A stretch of DNA of 14,241 nucleotides from JALTDM01 sp964421355 (GCA_964421355.1 CAYQWX010000052.1:1-14241); one strand, 5' to 3'; counted from the first letter of the stretch, positions 7,455 to 14,009 are shown. The notes: generated by a model from the letters alone, not told the origin. Program-made: numbers and translations.

Positions 7455-8993
7455 ATGAAAACAAAATTATTTTTTGTAGGCTTGTTTTTAATGAGTTTAT
7501 TCTCATTTGGACAAAAGAAAACAGAAAAAAAGGAAAAGGTTTATACCGATCCTATAGAGTTTCTTAAAACATTAGAAGATGGTTCTTATGCTGCTAATTT
7601 TACATTGCAAGATTTGAATGGAAACACTTACACGCTTTATGATTATTTGGATCAGGGGAAAACTGTTTTTATAGACTTTTTTGCCGTGTGGTGTGGTCCG
7701 TGTTGGAACTTTATGAATAGCCATGCATTAGAAGATCTTTATAAGGCTCATGGTCCTGCCGGAGCACCGGGTGTAGATACTAATACAACTGATGATGTAA
7801 TGGCTTTTGCTATAGAAGTAAGTGGAAATAATGCCAATTTAGCTTGTTTGCAAGGAGATGATAATAATTGTAGCCATCCTTATGGTACGCAAGGAGATTG
7901 GATTACTGCAGCAGGAGATTTACCATTGTTGCCTACATATTCACCAAATACAAATCAATGTGCAAGTGATTATGAAATTACCGCAGTTCCTACTATATAT
8001 AAAATTTGCCCGAATAGGGAAGTAAAGGAAGTTGGTCAATTAAGTAGTGGAGAAGCTTATTATTCAACTGTTTCACAGTGTCCTCCTCCTCCAAGTAGCA
8101 GTGATGATGCCGTTTTATGGAGTGTAGATTACCCAGGTGTGTTCCCTTATTGTGTCTCTAATTTTTCTCCTGAAATAAAAATACAAAATTATGGCACATC
8201 AGACCTTACTTCTTTAACAATAAAGACTTATGTGGATAATAATGAAGTGTCATCTTATGATTGGTCAGGAAATTTAGCAACTTATGAATTAACATCTGTT
8301 ACATTGCCCGAATTTAATGTAACTCCTGGAACTCATACGTTAAAAATAAAATTGTTAAATCCTAATGGGAATACAGATGCTAATCCGAATGATAATGAAA
8401 AAGAAATTAATTTTACAAGTAATTCCAATGGTTATCAAATTACTTTGAATTTATTAACTGATAATTATCCTGATGAGACTTCTTGGGATTTGAAACATAA
8501 TGGTCAAGTTATTGCTTCGGGAGACGGTTATTCTTATCCAAAACATCATTATTTGATAGATATGTGTTTGGCAGAAGGAGAGTGTTATGATTTTACAATA
8601 CATGATGCTTATGGTGATGGCATGACTAATAATGGTGTTACAGGACATGTTACTATTACTGGAGAAAACGGAGATACATTGGTTGATTTTAGGGGTGATG
8701 AGTTTACAACATCTAAAACAGTGAACTTTTGCTTGAACTCTGCGGGAGTTAATGATTTTGTCATGAATAATGTAAAAATTTTCCCAAATCCCGCAAGAGA
8801 TTTCATAACTATAAAAAATGCATCAAACAGTGATATTCAGATAATTACAGAGTCGGGTAAAATAATATTATCTAAGAATATTACTACTAATGAAGCAAGA
8901 GTAAATATATCTTCAATTAAGTCTGGATATTATGTGTTGAAGGTTATAACAAAAGAAGGAATAATAGTTTCTCACTTGATCATAAACAGGTAA
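7455..8993 (+). CDS. Secreted thioredoxin-fold protein with T9SS C-terminal sorting domain
   Basis: This 512-residue protein is exported across both membranes. It has a Sec signal peptide at 1-20 (MKTKLFFVGLFLMSLFSFGQ) and a TlpA/Omp28-like thioredoxin domain at about 38-205, with active site C80-G-P-C83-W and cis-Pro P179 in AVPT. The thioredoxin domain has a long insert (about 100-170) with additional cysteines at 131, 139, 169 and 185, probably structural disulfides. A Pro-rich linker (CPPPPSSS, 209-216) leads to a CARDB-like beta domain at about 220-320. A second beta module at about 327-427 contains DAYGDGMTNNG (384-394), possibly calcium-binding. The type A sorting domain at about 438-512 contains VKIFPNPARDFITI and ends in SHLIINR. 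The substrate of the disulfide reductase or isomerase activity is unknown. It stands alone on its transcript, with a terminator at its 3' end. Confidence 0.88.
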   Translation: MKTKLFFVGLFLMSLFSFGQKKTEKKEKVYTDPIEFLKTLEDGSYAANFTLQDLNGNTYTLYDYLDQGKTVFIDFFAVWCGPCWNFMNSHALEDLYKAHGPAGAPGVDTNTTDDVMAFAIEVSGNNANLACLQGDDNNCSHPYGTQGDWITAAGDLPLLPTYSPNTNQCASDYEITAVPTIYKICPNREVKEVGQLSSGEAYYSTVSQCPPPPSSSDDAVLWSVDYPGVFPYCVSNFSPEIKIQNYGTSDLTSLTIKTYVDNNEVSSYDWSGNLATYELTSVTLPEFNVTPGTHTLKIKLLNPNGNTDANPNDNEKEINFTSNSNGYQITLNLLTDNYPDETSWDLKHNGQVIASGDGYSYPKHHYLIDMCLAEGECYDFTIHDAYGDGMTNNGVTGHVTITGENGDTLVDFRGDEFTTSKTVNFCLNSAGVNDFVMNNVKIFPNPARDFITIKNASNSDIQIITESGKIILSKNITTNEARVNISSIKSGYYVLKVITKEGIIVSHLIINR

Positions 8994-9015
8994 TTGTAGA
9001 TAAAATTTTATGTAT

Positions 9016-9055
9016 AAAAAAGGGAGTTTGTCAAAACTCTCCTTTTTTTATTTTT
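9016..9055 (+). terminator. Rho-independent terminator after the T9SS thioredoxin-like gene
   Basis: AAAAAAGGGAGTTT (9016-9029) pairs with AAACTC-T-CCTTTTTT (9034-9048) around a GTCA loop, with one bulged T. The hairpin ends in a T run and begins 22 bp after the stop codon. The A/T flanks are complementary, so it could also act in reverse, although no minus-strand gene ends here. Confidence 0.85.
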
Positions 9056-9083
9056 GTGTATAATTACATAAAGCTATATTTAT

Positions 9084-9091
9084 TACTTTTG
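9084..9091 (+). promoter_or_regulatory. -7 box (TACTTTTG) for the GldN-like lipoprotein gene
   Basis: TACTTTTG is a full match to TAnnTTTG, 23 bp before the ATG at 9115. The nearest upstream TTTG (9053-9056) is 27 bp away, longer than usual. The box favours the ATG at 9115 over the TTG at 9106, which would leave almost no leader. Confidence 0.55.
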
Positions 9092-9114
9092 TAGTAAGCA
9101 AATACTTGTTCAAA

Positions 9115-9705
9115 ATGAAAAAATATTTATTTTTATTATTTATAATTTTTTTGGTAATTAGTTGTTCGGAGAATTCTCCTAAAAGCAGTATTGTCAATAC
9201 TGTAAAAGAAGTGAAAAATAATGAAAATAAAAATTTAGATACTGCCAATATGGAAGTGTTGTCAGATACTGTAAAATCTGTAATTTCTTTAGATGAAAAT
9301 GAAGACAAACCACCTTTTTTTACAAATTTTAATAAAAAGGAATTTTTAGACAGCTTGATATTATCTGTGTTAGATGGCAGGATAAAGGGATATGATTATT
9401 TTGATTTTACACCAAAATCTGTAGAAAATATAAAAGAAGATATGGGGCTGGTATATGATACTGTTGCTGTAGAAGACGCTATGACAGGTAAAGTGGATAC
9501 TGTTATTAAAAAACCGGAACTTGATATAAAAGATATTAGAGAGTTGGTATTTATAGAAAAGTGGAAATGGAATAGAACTACGGATGCTATTACTAAAGAG
9601 GTGATAGCTTATGGTCCTGTAATATATGTTGTTAAGGATGATTCTTTAGGTGGATATCCAGTTCTTAAAAGAGTGCCATTTATAGTGTTTGTAAACGGGA
9701 AATGA
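9115..9705 (+). CDS. Lipoprotein with a possible GldN/PorN-like domain
   Basis: This 196-residue protein starts with a lipoprotein signal peptide whose lipobox is LVISC (C17). A polar, Asn/Lys-rich linker follows at about 18-70. The folded part (about 72-196) has ILSVLDGRIKGYDYFDFTP (82-100), YDTVAVEDAMTGKVDTV (114-130) and DIKDIRELVFIEKWKWN (137-153), then KEVIAYGPVIYVV (161-173). This order, with a residue run like 'I.DG.I..Y...DFT', a paired DTV segment and a '(I)R..EKW.W......I...GP' strand pair, resembles the T9SS ring protein GldN/PorN. Classical GldN is not usually a lipoprotein, so this may be a diverged paralogue. It follows a T9SS cargo gene and precedes a VTT membrane protein by 10 bp. 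The lipoprotein call is firm; the GldN similarity is by eye and tentative. Confidence 0.6.
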   Translation: MKKYLFLLFIIFLVISCSENSPKSSIVNTVKEVKNNENKNLDTANMEVLSDTVKSVISLDENEDKPPFFTNFNKKEFLDSLILSVLDGRIKGYDYFDFTPKSVENIKEDMGLVYDTVAVEDAMTGKVDTVIKKPELDIKDIRELVFIEKWKWNRTTDAITKEVIAYGPVIYVVKDDSLGGYPVLKRVPFIVFVNGK

Positions 9706-9715
9706 TTTATGTATA

Positions 9716-10336
9716 ATGGGTGAAGATAATATTGTAAAGAAAAAACATAAGATAAAAGATTTTCACAGAGTTTATAAACGAAGAGGTTTATATGGTTTTC
9801 TCTGTAAGAATTGTATTTATTTATTATTAACATTAGTATTTTTTGTTGGGATAATACTTCTTTTCCAACATTATATTGGTGATTTTGATAGTTTTTTTAA
9901 GTCCATAATAAAAAATATGGATTTAAAATATGTGTATTTGTTATTTTTCGGTTCAGAGTCCTTATTGGGACTTATTCCTCCTGATATTCTTATTATTTGG
10001 AGTAAAACATTAGTTCACCCTTATGGCTCTGTTGCGTTGCTGGCAGTGTTATCTTATGTAGGTGGTATAAATTCTTATTTTATAGGGAAATTGATGAAAA
10101 AGATACCTACTATTGATAAATTTGTTCGAAAGCAACAAGAAAAACACTATCGTGAAATAAAAAAATGGGGTGGAATACTAATTTTAGTTGCGGCACTTTT
10201 CCCTTTGCCTTATGCAATGATTTGTTTGGTGGCTGGCTCTGTAGATTATCCGTTTAAGAAATTTGTAATAATTACTCTTTCTCGTATAGTAAGATTTTTT
10301 GGATATGCTATTATATTCTTTAATTTTATGAGGTAA
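9716..10336 (+). CDS. DedA/VTT-domain (YqaA-like) inner membrane protein
   Basis: This 206-residue polytopic protein has a basic N-terminus (1-31) and membrane segments at about 32-52, 72-98, 104-125, 152-174 and 182-204. The VTT (SNARE-associated, DedA superfamily) signature is visible. ESLLGLIPPDILIIW (81-95) forms the first re-entrant loop with its conserved E-G-P-P. GGINSYFIGK (116-125) follows, and KKWGGILILVAALFPLPYAM (149-168) is the conserved amphipathic/re-entrant region. Proteins of this superfamily are linked to lipid-carrier or phospholipid flipping and to proton-motive-force homeostasis. It lies 10 bp after the lipoprotein gene, so they are probably co-transcribed. Its last 11 bp overlap the end of the convergent FkbM gene. 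The closest named subgroup is YqaA-like; the substrate is unknown. Confidence 0.72.
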   Translation: MGEDNIVKKKHKIKDFHRVYKRRGLYGFLCKNCIYLLLTLVFFVGIILLFQHYIGDFDSFFKSIIKNMDLKYVYLLFFGSESLLGLIPPDILIIWSKTLVHPYGSVALLAVLSYVGGINSYFIGKLMKKIPTIDKFVRKQQEKHYREIKKWGGILILVAALFPLPYAMICLVAGSVDYPFKKFVIITLSRIVRFFGYAIIFFNFMR

Positions 10337-11102
10337 ATCCAGCTATATATTTTTTTAAATTTTCTTTATGTATTTCGTGGATAAACAGAATATCCCATGG
10401 TTCGTTTTCTTTTGCTAAATAAAGTTTTCCTCTATAAATAACGTATGGGGTATAGCCTAATTCTTGAAAAAATTTTATCATTTTTTTTCTATTATCTCCT
10501 TGTGTCTCTACATAAACTAATGGTAAATGTTTTTTTATTATCATTTCCATTTCTATAAAAACAACAAGTTCATATCCTTCTATATCACATTTAATAAAAT
10601 TTATTCTGTCTAAATTAGCAAAGAGTTCGCTTCCTTTTCGCATTTCTGCATTAAATTCAATAGCCGCATGTTTGTCTTGTGAGTTTAATACATAGTGCCG
10701 TCCGGTAGCCATAAATCCTTTTTCTTTTATAGAATCGTTTCCCAGCCGGATAGGTTTGTTTTCTTCTCCAAGAGCATAAGGCAGGACTTCAACATTGTTA
10801 AATTTTGATATTTTTTTTAGTAATACTTTACGCATTTCGCTTACAGGTTCTACAGCATATACTTTGCCGGTAGTACCTACTATTTTGGCAATAGGCACGG
10901 TATAATGTCCGAGATTTGCTCCTATATCTATACAGGTATCGCCTTCTTTTATTATTTTAGGTAAGAAATAAGGAAATTCCAGACGTCTATTTTTCTTAAA
11001 TAATCCTAAATTGAAGCCAACAAAATATGCAGATGTTAGCACTTCTAAATACAAGTCTGTAGGCAGGGTTTTGTATAAAATTTTTTTTATAGTAGTAATC
11101 AT
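10326..11102 (-). CDS. FkbM family SAM-dependent methyltransferase
   Basis: This 258-residue protein carries the FkbM methyltransferase pattern. SAM motif I is CIDIGANLGHYT at about 57-68, the acidic strand-2 motif is VYAVEP (81-86), and the diagnostic FIKCDIEGYE is at 169-178. Members mostly O-methylate sugars in polysaccharides, glycolipids or natural products, so a cell-surface glycan target is plausible but not shown. The ATG at 11102 is preferred over the TTG at 11129, because that TTG lies in the TATTTTTG promoter box. A short hydrophobic stretch near residues 22-34 (VLTSAYFVGFNLG) is too weak for a membrane anchor. The gene is monocistronic as far as can be seen, and its stop lies inside the 3' end of the VTT gene. 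No glycosyltransferases are nearby, so it looks isolated from any surface-glycan cluster. Confidence 0.87.
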   Translation of the reverse strand: MITTIKKILYKTLPTDLYLEVLTSAYFVGFNLGLFKKNRRLEFPYFLPKIIKEGDTCIDIGANLGHYTVPIAKIVGTTGKVYAVEPVSEMRKVLLKKISKFNNVEVLPYALGEENKPIRLGNDSIKEKGFMATGRHYVLNSQDKHAAIEFNAEMRKGSELFANLDRINFIKCDIEGYELVVFIEMEMIIKKHLPLVYVETQGDNRKKMIKFFQELGYTPYVIYRGKLYLAKENEPWDILFIHEIHKENLKKYIAGFTS

Positions 11103-11126
11103 TTTGTGTGTTTTTATATTATGATA

Positions 11127-11134
11127 CAAAAATA
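11127..11134 (-). promoter_or_regulatory. -7 box (TATTTTTG) for the FkbM methyltransferase gene
   Basis: The minus strand reads TATTTTTG, a full TAnnTTTG match, 24 bp before the ATG at 11102. Upstream, at about 11153-11169, AGGTAAAACCTGAGGTT contains AGGT/ACCT half-sites that could be an operator or a poor -33 region. Confidence 0.5.
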
Positions 11135-11184
11135 CACAAAATAATTAGGAGAAGGTAAAACCTGAGGTTATTAAATCATTCTTG

Positions 11185-11219
11185 TCGTAAATAATTTTTG
11201 TTCGGAAAATTATTTACGA
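11185..11219. terminator. Perfect 14-bp hairpin at the 3' end of the OsmC gene
   Basis: TCGTAAATAATTTT (11185-11198) and AAAATTATTTACGA (11206-11219) are exact reverse complements around a 7-base loop TGTTCGG. The hairpin starts 2 bp after the OsmC stop on the minus strand, which suggests a terminator or an mRNA 3'-end stabiliser. No clear U-tract follows, so intrinsic termination is uncertain. Confidence 0.6.
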
Positions 11220-11221
11220 TA

Positions 11222-11668
11222 CTATTGTTCTACAACTTTAAAATTTATTGCTGTTGGATTTTTTAAGTTATCAGTAACAGGACATATTTTTTCTACCTTT
11301 TCAAACCACTTATTTAGTGTCTCTTGGGACAAAGAAGTATTGCCAACGGTTACCGATACTTTGATGTTTTTGAAGCCGGATCTGTCAGCTGTATTCAATC
11401 CAACAAATGGAGCAATATTTATTTCGCCTACTATGTTTATCTTTAGACTATTAAGTTGTATTCCCATTTGTTTTGCCACCGTATGTCCTACTGCGTTAAT
11501 ACAACCTGCAAGTCCTGCTAAAATATATTCCATTGGATTAGCTCCGTCATCTGTGCCTCCTATTTCTTGAGGTTCATCTACAATTAGAGAAAATTTTCTT
11601 GCTTTTACATTTATTTTAGTGTTAGAAGAACTTTCTGCTCTTATACGCATTTTTATATTCGTATTCAT
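11222..11668 (-). CDS. OsmC/Ohr family protein (thiol-dependent peroxidase-like)
   Basis: This 148-residue protein has the full OsmC fold pattern. The segment DGANPMEYILAGLAGCINAV (41-60) holds the first catalytic cysteine C56. KICPVTDNLKNP (128-138) holds the second, C129, in the canonical CPV context. Family members reduce organic hydroperoxides or related electrophiles through these two cysteines in the cytoplasm; others act in sulfur-compound metabolism. It starts only 2 bp after the stop of the FmdE-like lipoprotein gene, so the two are almost certainly translated from one message. A strong hairpin follows immediately. The family is clear; it is more like the YhfA/general OsmC branch than Ohr by my reading, and the physiological substrate is unknown. 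Confidence 0.9.
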   Translation of the reverse strand: MNTNIKMRIRAESSSNTKINVKARKFSLIVDEPQEIGGTDDGANPMEYILAGLAGCINAVGHTVAKQMGIQLNSLKINIVGEINIAPFVGLNTADRSGFKNIKVSVTVGNTSLSQETLNKWFEKVEKICPVTDNLKNPTAINFKVVEQ

Positions 11669-11670
11669 TT

Positions 11671-12444
11671 TTAGTTTTTTTCGTTAGGAAATTTATATTT
11701 TGTACATTCTTTTATTTCATACACTTCAGGATTTATGCCATTTGTGAGTATGTTTTTAACCCAACTGCTTACTAAATTTCTAAATTTATTTGCAGTAGTA
11801 GAATCTGCTTTGCCTTTTAATGCTTCTTCTGTGGTTTCTTTTATAAATGGTTTATATTTATCAGGGATTAATTTGCCTTTATGGAATATAACTTTTATCA
11901 TTTTGCCATTGTCTTTTCTTTTGAAAACCATGGCAAAAGTCATAGGTTGATGAGGATTAAGTGTCGTATCTACAACTAAGTCTCCTTTAGATAGATTACA
12001 ATGTTCTTTAAAGCTATGAGCACCAATGATGTATCCTGCTACATCCAATAAATCACTTGCCCGTGAGCTTGCTACTTTTATTTGTCCCCTTACAGGGATT
12101 TCTCCATTTGGATATAATCTGGCAAATACATCTTGAAACATTTTAAATCCGGTAGCTATTCCAGGACAAACTTTTCCATGATATTTTGCTACATCTTTTA
12201 GAGATATGTAAAATGTACCTTTACCGTCATCGGCGGGGTACCCCAAAGCAATAGCAGACAGGTCTTTGATTTTTATTACTCCAAAAGCATTGTACATGTC
12301 ATTGTCAGATTGTTGTTGGGACAATTCATTTTGTGATTTTGTTGTTTTTTCTTGTTTGTTTTTTTTATCTGTTGAGTTACAGGAAGTTAATGCTAATATG
12401 CTTCCAAGGAACAAAATCGTCACATAAATTATTTTCTTTTTCAT
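11671..12444 (-). CDS. Lipoprotein with an FmdE-like domain
   Basis: This 257-residue protein has a lipoprotein signal peptide with lipobox ALTSC (C22), then a Gln/Lys/Ser-rich linker to about residue 50. The domain at about 65-250 resembles FmdE, named from the molybdenum formylmethanofuran dehydrogenase operon. The hallmark YHGKVCPGIATGF (88-100) carries H89 and C93, likely metal ligands. SSRASDLLDVAGYIIG (126-141) matches the position of the canonical 'C..D..Q...G' segment but has Ser instead of Cys, and VVDTTLNPHQPMTFAMVFKR (157-176) matches the following strands. The C-terminal zinc ribbon of classical FmdE is not seen. Export as a lipoprotein is unusual, since archaeal FmdE is cytoplasmic. 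It is the first gene of a pair with OsmC (2-bp gap), with a TACCTTTG promoter box and an upstream palindrome. The role in metal, formate or thiol chemistry is unknown. Confidence 0.75.
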   Translation of the reverse strand: MKKKIIYVTILFLGSILALTSCNSTDKKNKQEKTTKSQNELSQQQSDNDMYNAFGVIKIKDLSAIALGYPADDGKGTFYISLKDVAKYHGKVCPGIATGFKMFQDVFARLYPNGEIPVRGQIKVASSRASDLLDVAGYIIGAHSFKEHCNLSKGDLVVDTTLNPHQPMTFAMVFKRKDNGKMIKVIFHKGKLIPDKYKPFIKETTEEALKGKADSTTANKFRNLVSSWVKNILTNGINPEVYEIKECTKYKFPNEKN

Positions 12445-12466
12445 GATAATTGTTTTTTGTTTTTAG

Positions 12467-12474
12467 CAAAGGTA
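12467..12474 (-). promoter_or_regulatory. -7 box (TACCTTTG) for the FmdE-like/OsmC operon
   Basis: The minus strand reads TACCTTTG, a full TAnnTTTG match, 23 bp before the lipoprotein ATG. No TTG-type -33 box stands at the expected distance. That, with the palindrome centred near -43, would fit a promoter that needs an activator. Confidence 0.55.
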
Positions 12475-12493
12475 GAATGAATAAAATACTTGG

Positions 12494-12515
12494 TTATACC
12501 TATGTTTAGGTAAAA
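12494..12515. promoter_or_regulatory. Candidate operator, TACCTA-N4-TAGGTA palindrome
   Basis: TACCTA (12497-12502) and TAGGTA (12507-12512) form a perfect inverted repeat with a 4-base spacer TGTT. The symmetry extends with one mismatch to TTATACCTA/TAGGTAAAA. Its centre lies about 43 bp upstream of the start expected from the TACCTTTG box, a usual position for a dimeric activator. The binding protein is not known. Confidence 0.4.
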
Positions 12516-12649
12516 TGTAAAGAAATAATAAAGATAATTCCTGTTGTTGTGGTAGTTGTTTTCTGATAATAGAAATTAAATTATTGATAATCAATGTATA
12601 ATTTTGTTTTAAAACTCATAATGCTATTGGTCTAAGGCGGTTTCTATTT
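12516..12649. other. Rest of the intergenic region between the FmdE-like and PduO genes
   Basis: This 134-bp stretch holds no credible ORF. It contains a 13-bp palindrome ATTGAT-A-ATCAAT at 12583-12595. No T-rich hairpin was seen that would clearly terminate the PduO transcript. Confidence 0.5.
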
Positions 12650-13201
12650 TTACGGATTCCATGGAGTTTCCATATAACCTTCATCGACCGACAGTTTTCT
12701 TGCCAGTACAAATAGGTAGTCGGATAGTCTGTTTAAATATGTTATTATTTCCATAGGAATTTGGAAGTATTGCATTAGGGCTACAACATTTCGCTCTGCT
12801 CTGCGGCAAACTACACGTGCTTTATGACAAGAAGATACTACTACATTTCCTCCAGGAATTATTAAAGAAGATAAGGCAGGTAGACCTTCCTCCATTTTAT
12901 CAATTAGTTTTTCAAGAAGTTCTACATCGGTATAATTTACCATTATCTTTTCAATATTATTATCTTTCTTACCGGATGCTAATGTGGCACTTATGTTCAT
13001 TATTTTTTTTTGTATTTCTACAATTTGTTCTTTTATTTCATTTTCAATATCAAAATCCCTTATTGCCCCTAAGAACACATTCAACTCATCAAGATTACCA
13101 TAAGCTTCTATACGAGGATGATTTTTTTCTACCCGACTCCCTCCGATTAACGAGGTTGTCCCTTTGTCGCCAGTTTTTGTATAAACTTTATATTTTTTCA
13201 T
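12650..13201 (-). CDS. pduO: PduO-type ATP:cob(I)alamin adenosyltransferase
   Basis: This enzyme transfers the adenosyl group of ATP to cob(I)alamin to make coenzyme B12 (adenosylcobalamin) in the cytoplasm. The 183-residue protein shows the family motifs in order. The ATP-binding N-terminus is TKTGDKGTTSLIGG (8-21). IEAYGNLDELNVFLG is at 31-45, VCRRAERNVV (131-140) holds the catalytic-site Arg and Glu residues, and YLNRLSDYLFVLAR (155-168) is close to the C-terminus. The length is normal for the single-domain PduO/MMAB type. Its ATG overlaps the stop of the ABC ATPase gene in an ATGA, so translation is coupled. No other cobalamin genes are in view, and the product probably serves B12-dependent enzymes elsewhere. 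I saw no B12 riboswitch upstream. Confidence 0.93.
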   Translation of the reverse strand: MKKYKVYTKTGDKGTTSLIGGSRVEKNHPRIEAYGNLDELNVFLGAIRDFDIENEIKEQIVEIQKKIMNISATLASGKKDNNIEKIMVNYTDVELLEKLIDKMEEGLPALSSLIIPGGNVVVSSCHKARVVCRRAERNVVALMQYFQIPMEIITYLNRLSDYLFVLARKLSVDEGYMETPWNP

Positions 13202-13905
13202 TTTGCTGTATATTTAAAGTTTGGGTTTATATTATCATTTTCTATTATTCCATCACGCAAATGTATTATTCTTTGTGCATTCATAGCAATATCAGGTTCA
13301 TGGGTAACAAGTATTATGGTATTTCCATCTTCATATATTTTATTGAAAAGTTCCATTATTTCTTCAGAAGTCTTTGAATCCAGATTTCCTGTAGGTTCGT
13401 CTGCAAGAATAATAGCAGGGTCATTTACTAATGCTCTGGCAATAGCTACCCTTTGGCGTTGTCCTCCCGATAACTCATTTGGTTTATGAGTCATTCTGTC
13501 AACAAGTCCTACTTTTTTAAGCATATAAGCCGCTTTTTCCAACCTTTCATTTTTCTTTACTCCTGCATATACAAGAGGTAGAGCCACATTTTCCAAAGCA
13601 TTGTATTTGGGTAATAAATTAAATGTCTGAAAAACAAAACCTATCTCTTTGTTTCTTATTTCTGCAAGTTCATTTTCCGACAGATTTGACACATTTTTAT
13701 TATTCAAGTAATAGTTTCCGTAAGTAGGAGTATCCAAGCAGCCTAACAAATTCATCAATGTTGATTTTCCGCTACCGCTTGCACCCATGATGGCAACATA
13801 TTCATTACTAAGTATTTCCAGACTTATCCCTCTCAAAGCTTTTACTGTTTGCTTTCCCATTTTATAATACTTTTTTATATTTTCTAATTTTATCACAGTA
13901 TCCAT
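13198..13905 (-). CDS. ABC transporter ATP-binding protein, LolD/MacB type
   Basis: This 235-residue cytoplasmic ATPase energises a MacB/LolCDE/FtsX-type permease. Walker A GASGSGKST is at 41-49, the Q-loop glutamine at 93 (FVFQTFNLLP) and the signature LSGGQRQRVAIARAL at 145-159. Walker B ILADEP is at 166-171 with catalytic E170, the D-loop is GNLDS and the switch His is H202 (VTHEPD). All catalytic residues are present. The ATG at 13905 is chosen over the TTG at 13911, because MDTVIKLENIKK is the usual N-terminus. It overlaps the PduO gene by 4 bp. No permease is adjacent; a family-compatible permease lies at 2237-981. The substrate is unknown; I infer an export or envelope role from the subfamily. 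Confidence 0.93.
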   Translation of the reverse strand: MDTVIKLENIKKYYKMGKQTVKALRGISLEILSNEYVAIMGASGSGKSTLMNLLGCLDTPTYGNYYLNNKNVSNLSENELAEIRNKEIGFVFQTFNLLPKYNALENVALPLVYAGVKKNERLEKAAYMLKKVGLVDRMTHKPNELSGGQRQRVAIARALVNDPAIILADEPTGNLDSKTSEEIMELFNKIYEDGNTIILVTHEPDIAMNAQRIIHLRDGIIENDNINPNFKYTAK

Positions 13906-13926
13906 AATCAAGCTAATTTTATGAAG

Positions 13927-13954
13927 TAAAAGTAAATAAAAAAATTAAATGCAA
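13927..13954 (-). promoter_or_regulatory. Candidate promoter for the ABC ATPase-PduO operon
   Basis: On the minus strand a TTG (13954-13952) stands 17 bp before TACTTTTA (13934-13927), which differs from TAnnTTTG at the last base. The box is 22 bp before the ATG at 13905. The match is imperfect, so this is weak. Confidence 0.35.
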
Positions 13955-14009
13955 TTTTTTACTTTTTGTTTTGATTCTTTAAAAAAATATCTGTGGTTTA
14001 TCAAAAAAA

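Noticed and set aside
9106..9114. TTG start for the GldN-like lipoprotein
   Set aside because: It adds only three residues before a better ATG and would sit about 14 bp after the -7 box. The signal peptide is more typical from the ATG (MKKYLFL).
9048..9308. Minus-strand open frame of 86 codons
   Set aside because: It crosses the plus-strand lipoprotein gene and its promoter, and has no start context or family resemblance.
12583..12595. Palindrome ATTGAT-A-ATCAAT resembling FNR half-sites
   Set aside because: FNR/CRP sites need a 4-base spacer and here it is one base. Short A/T palindromes are expected by chance in such A/T-rich DNA.
12817..13377. Plus-strand open frame of 186 codons
   Set aside because: It lies antisense to the PduO and ABC ATPase genes, both with clear motifs. 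Its translation is Tyr/Phe/Leu-rich with no recognisable family.
13202..13911. Cobalamin riboswitch upstream of the PduO gene
   Set aside because: The PduO start overlaps the ABC ATPase coding sequence, so there is no untranslated leader. I also saw no B12-box-like structured region upstream of the ATPase.
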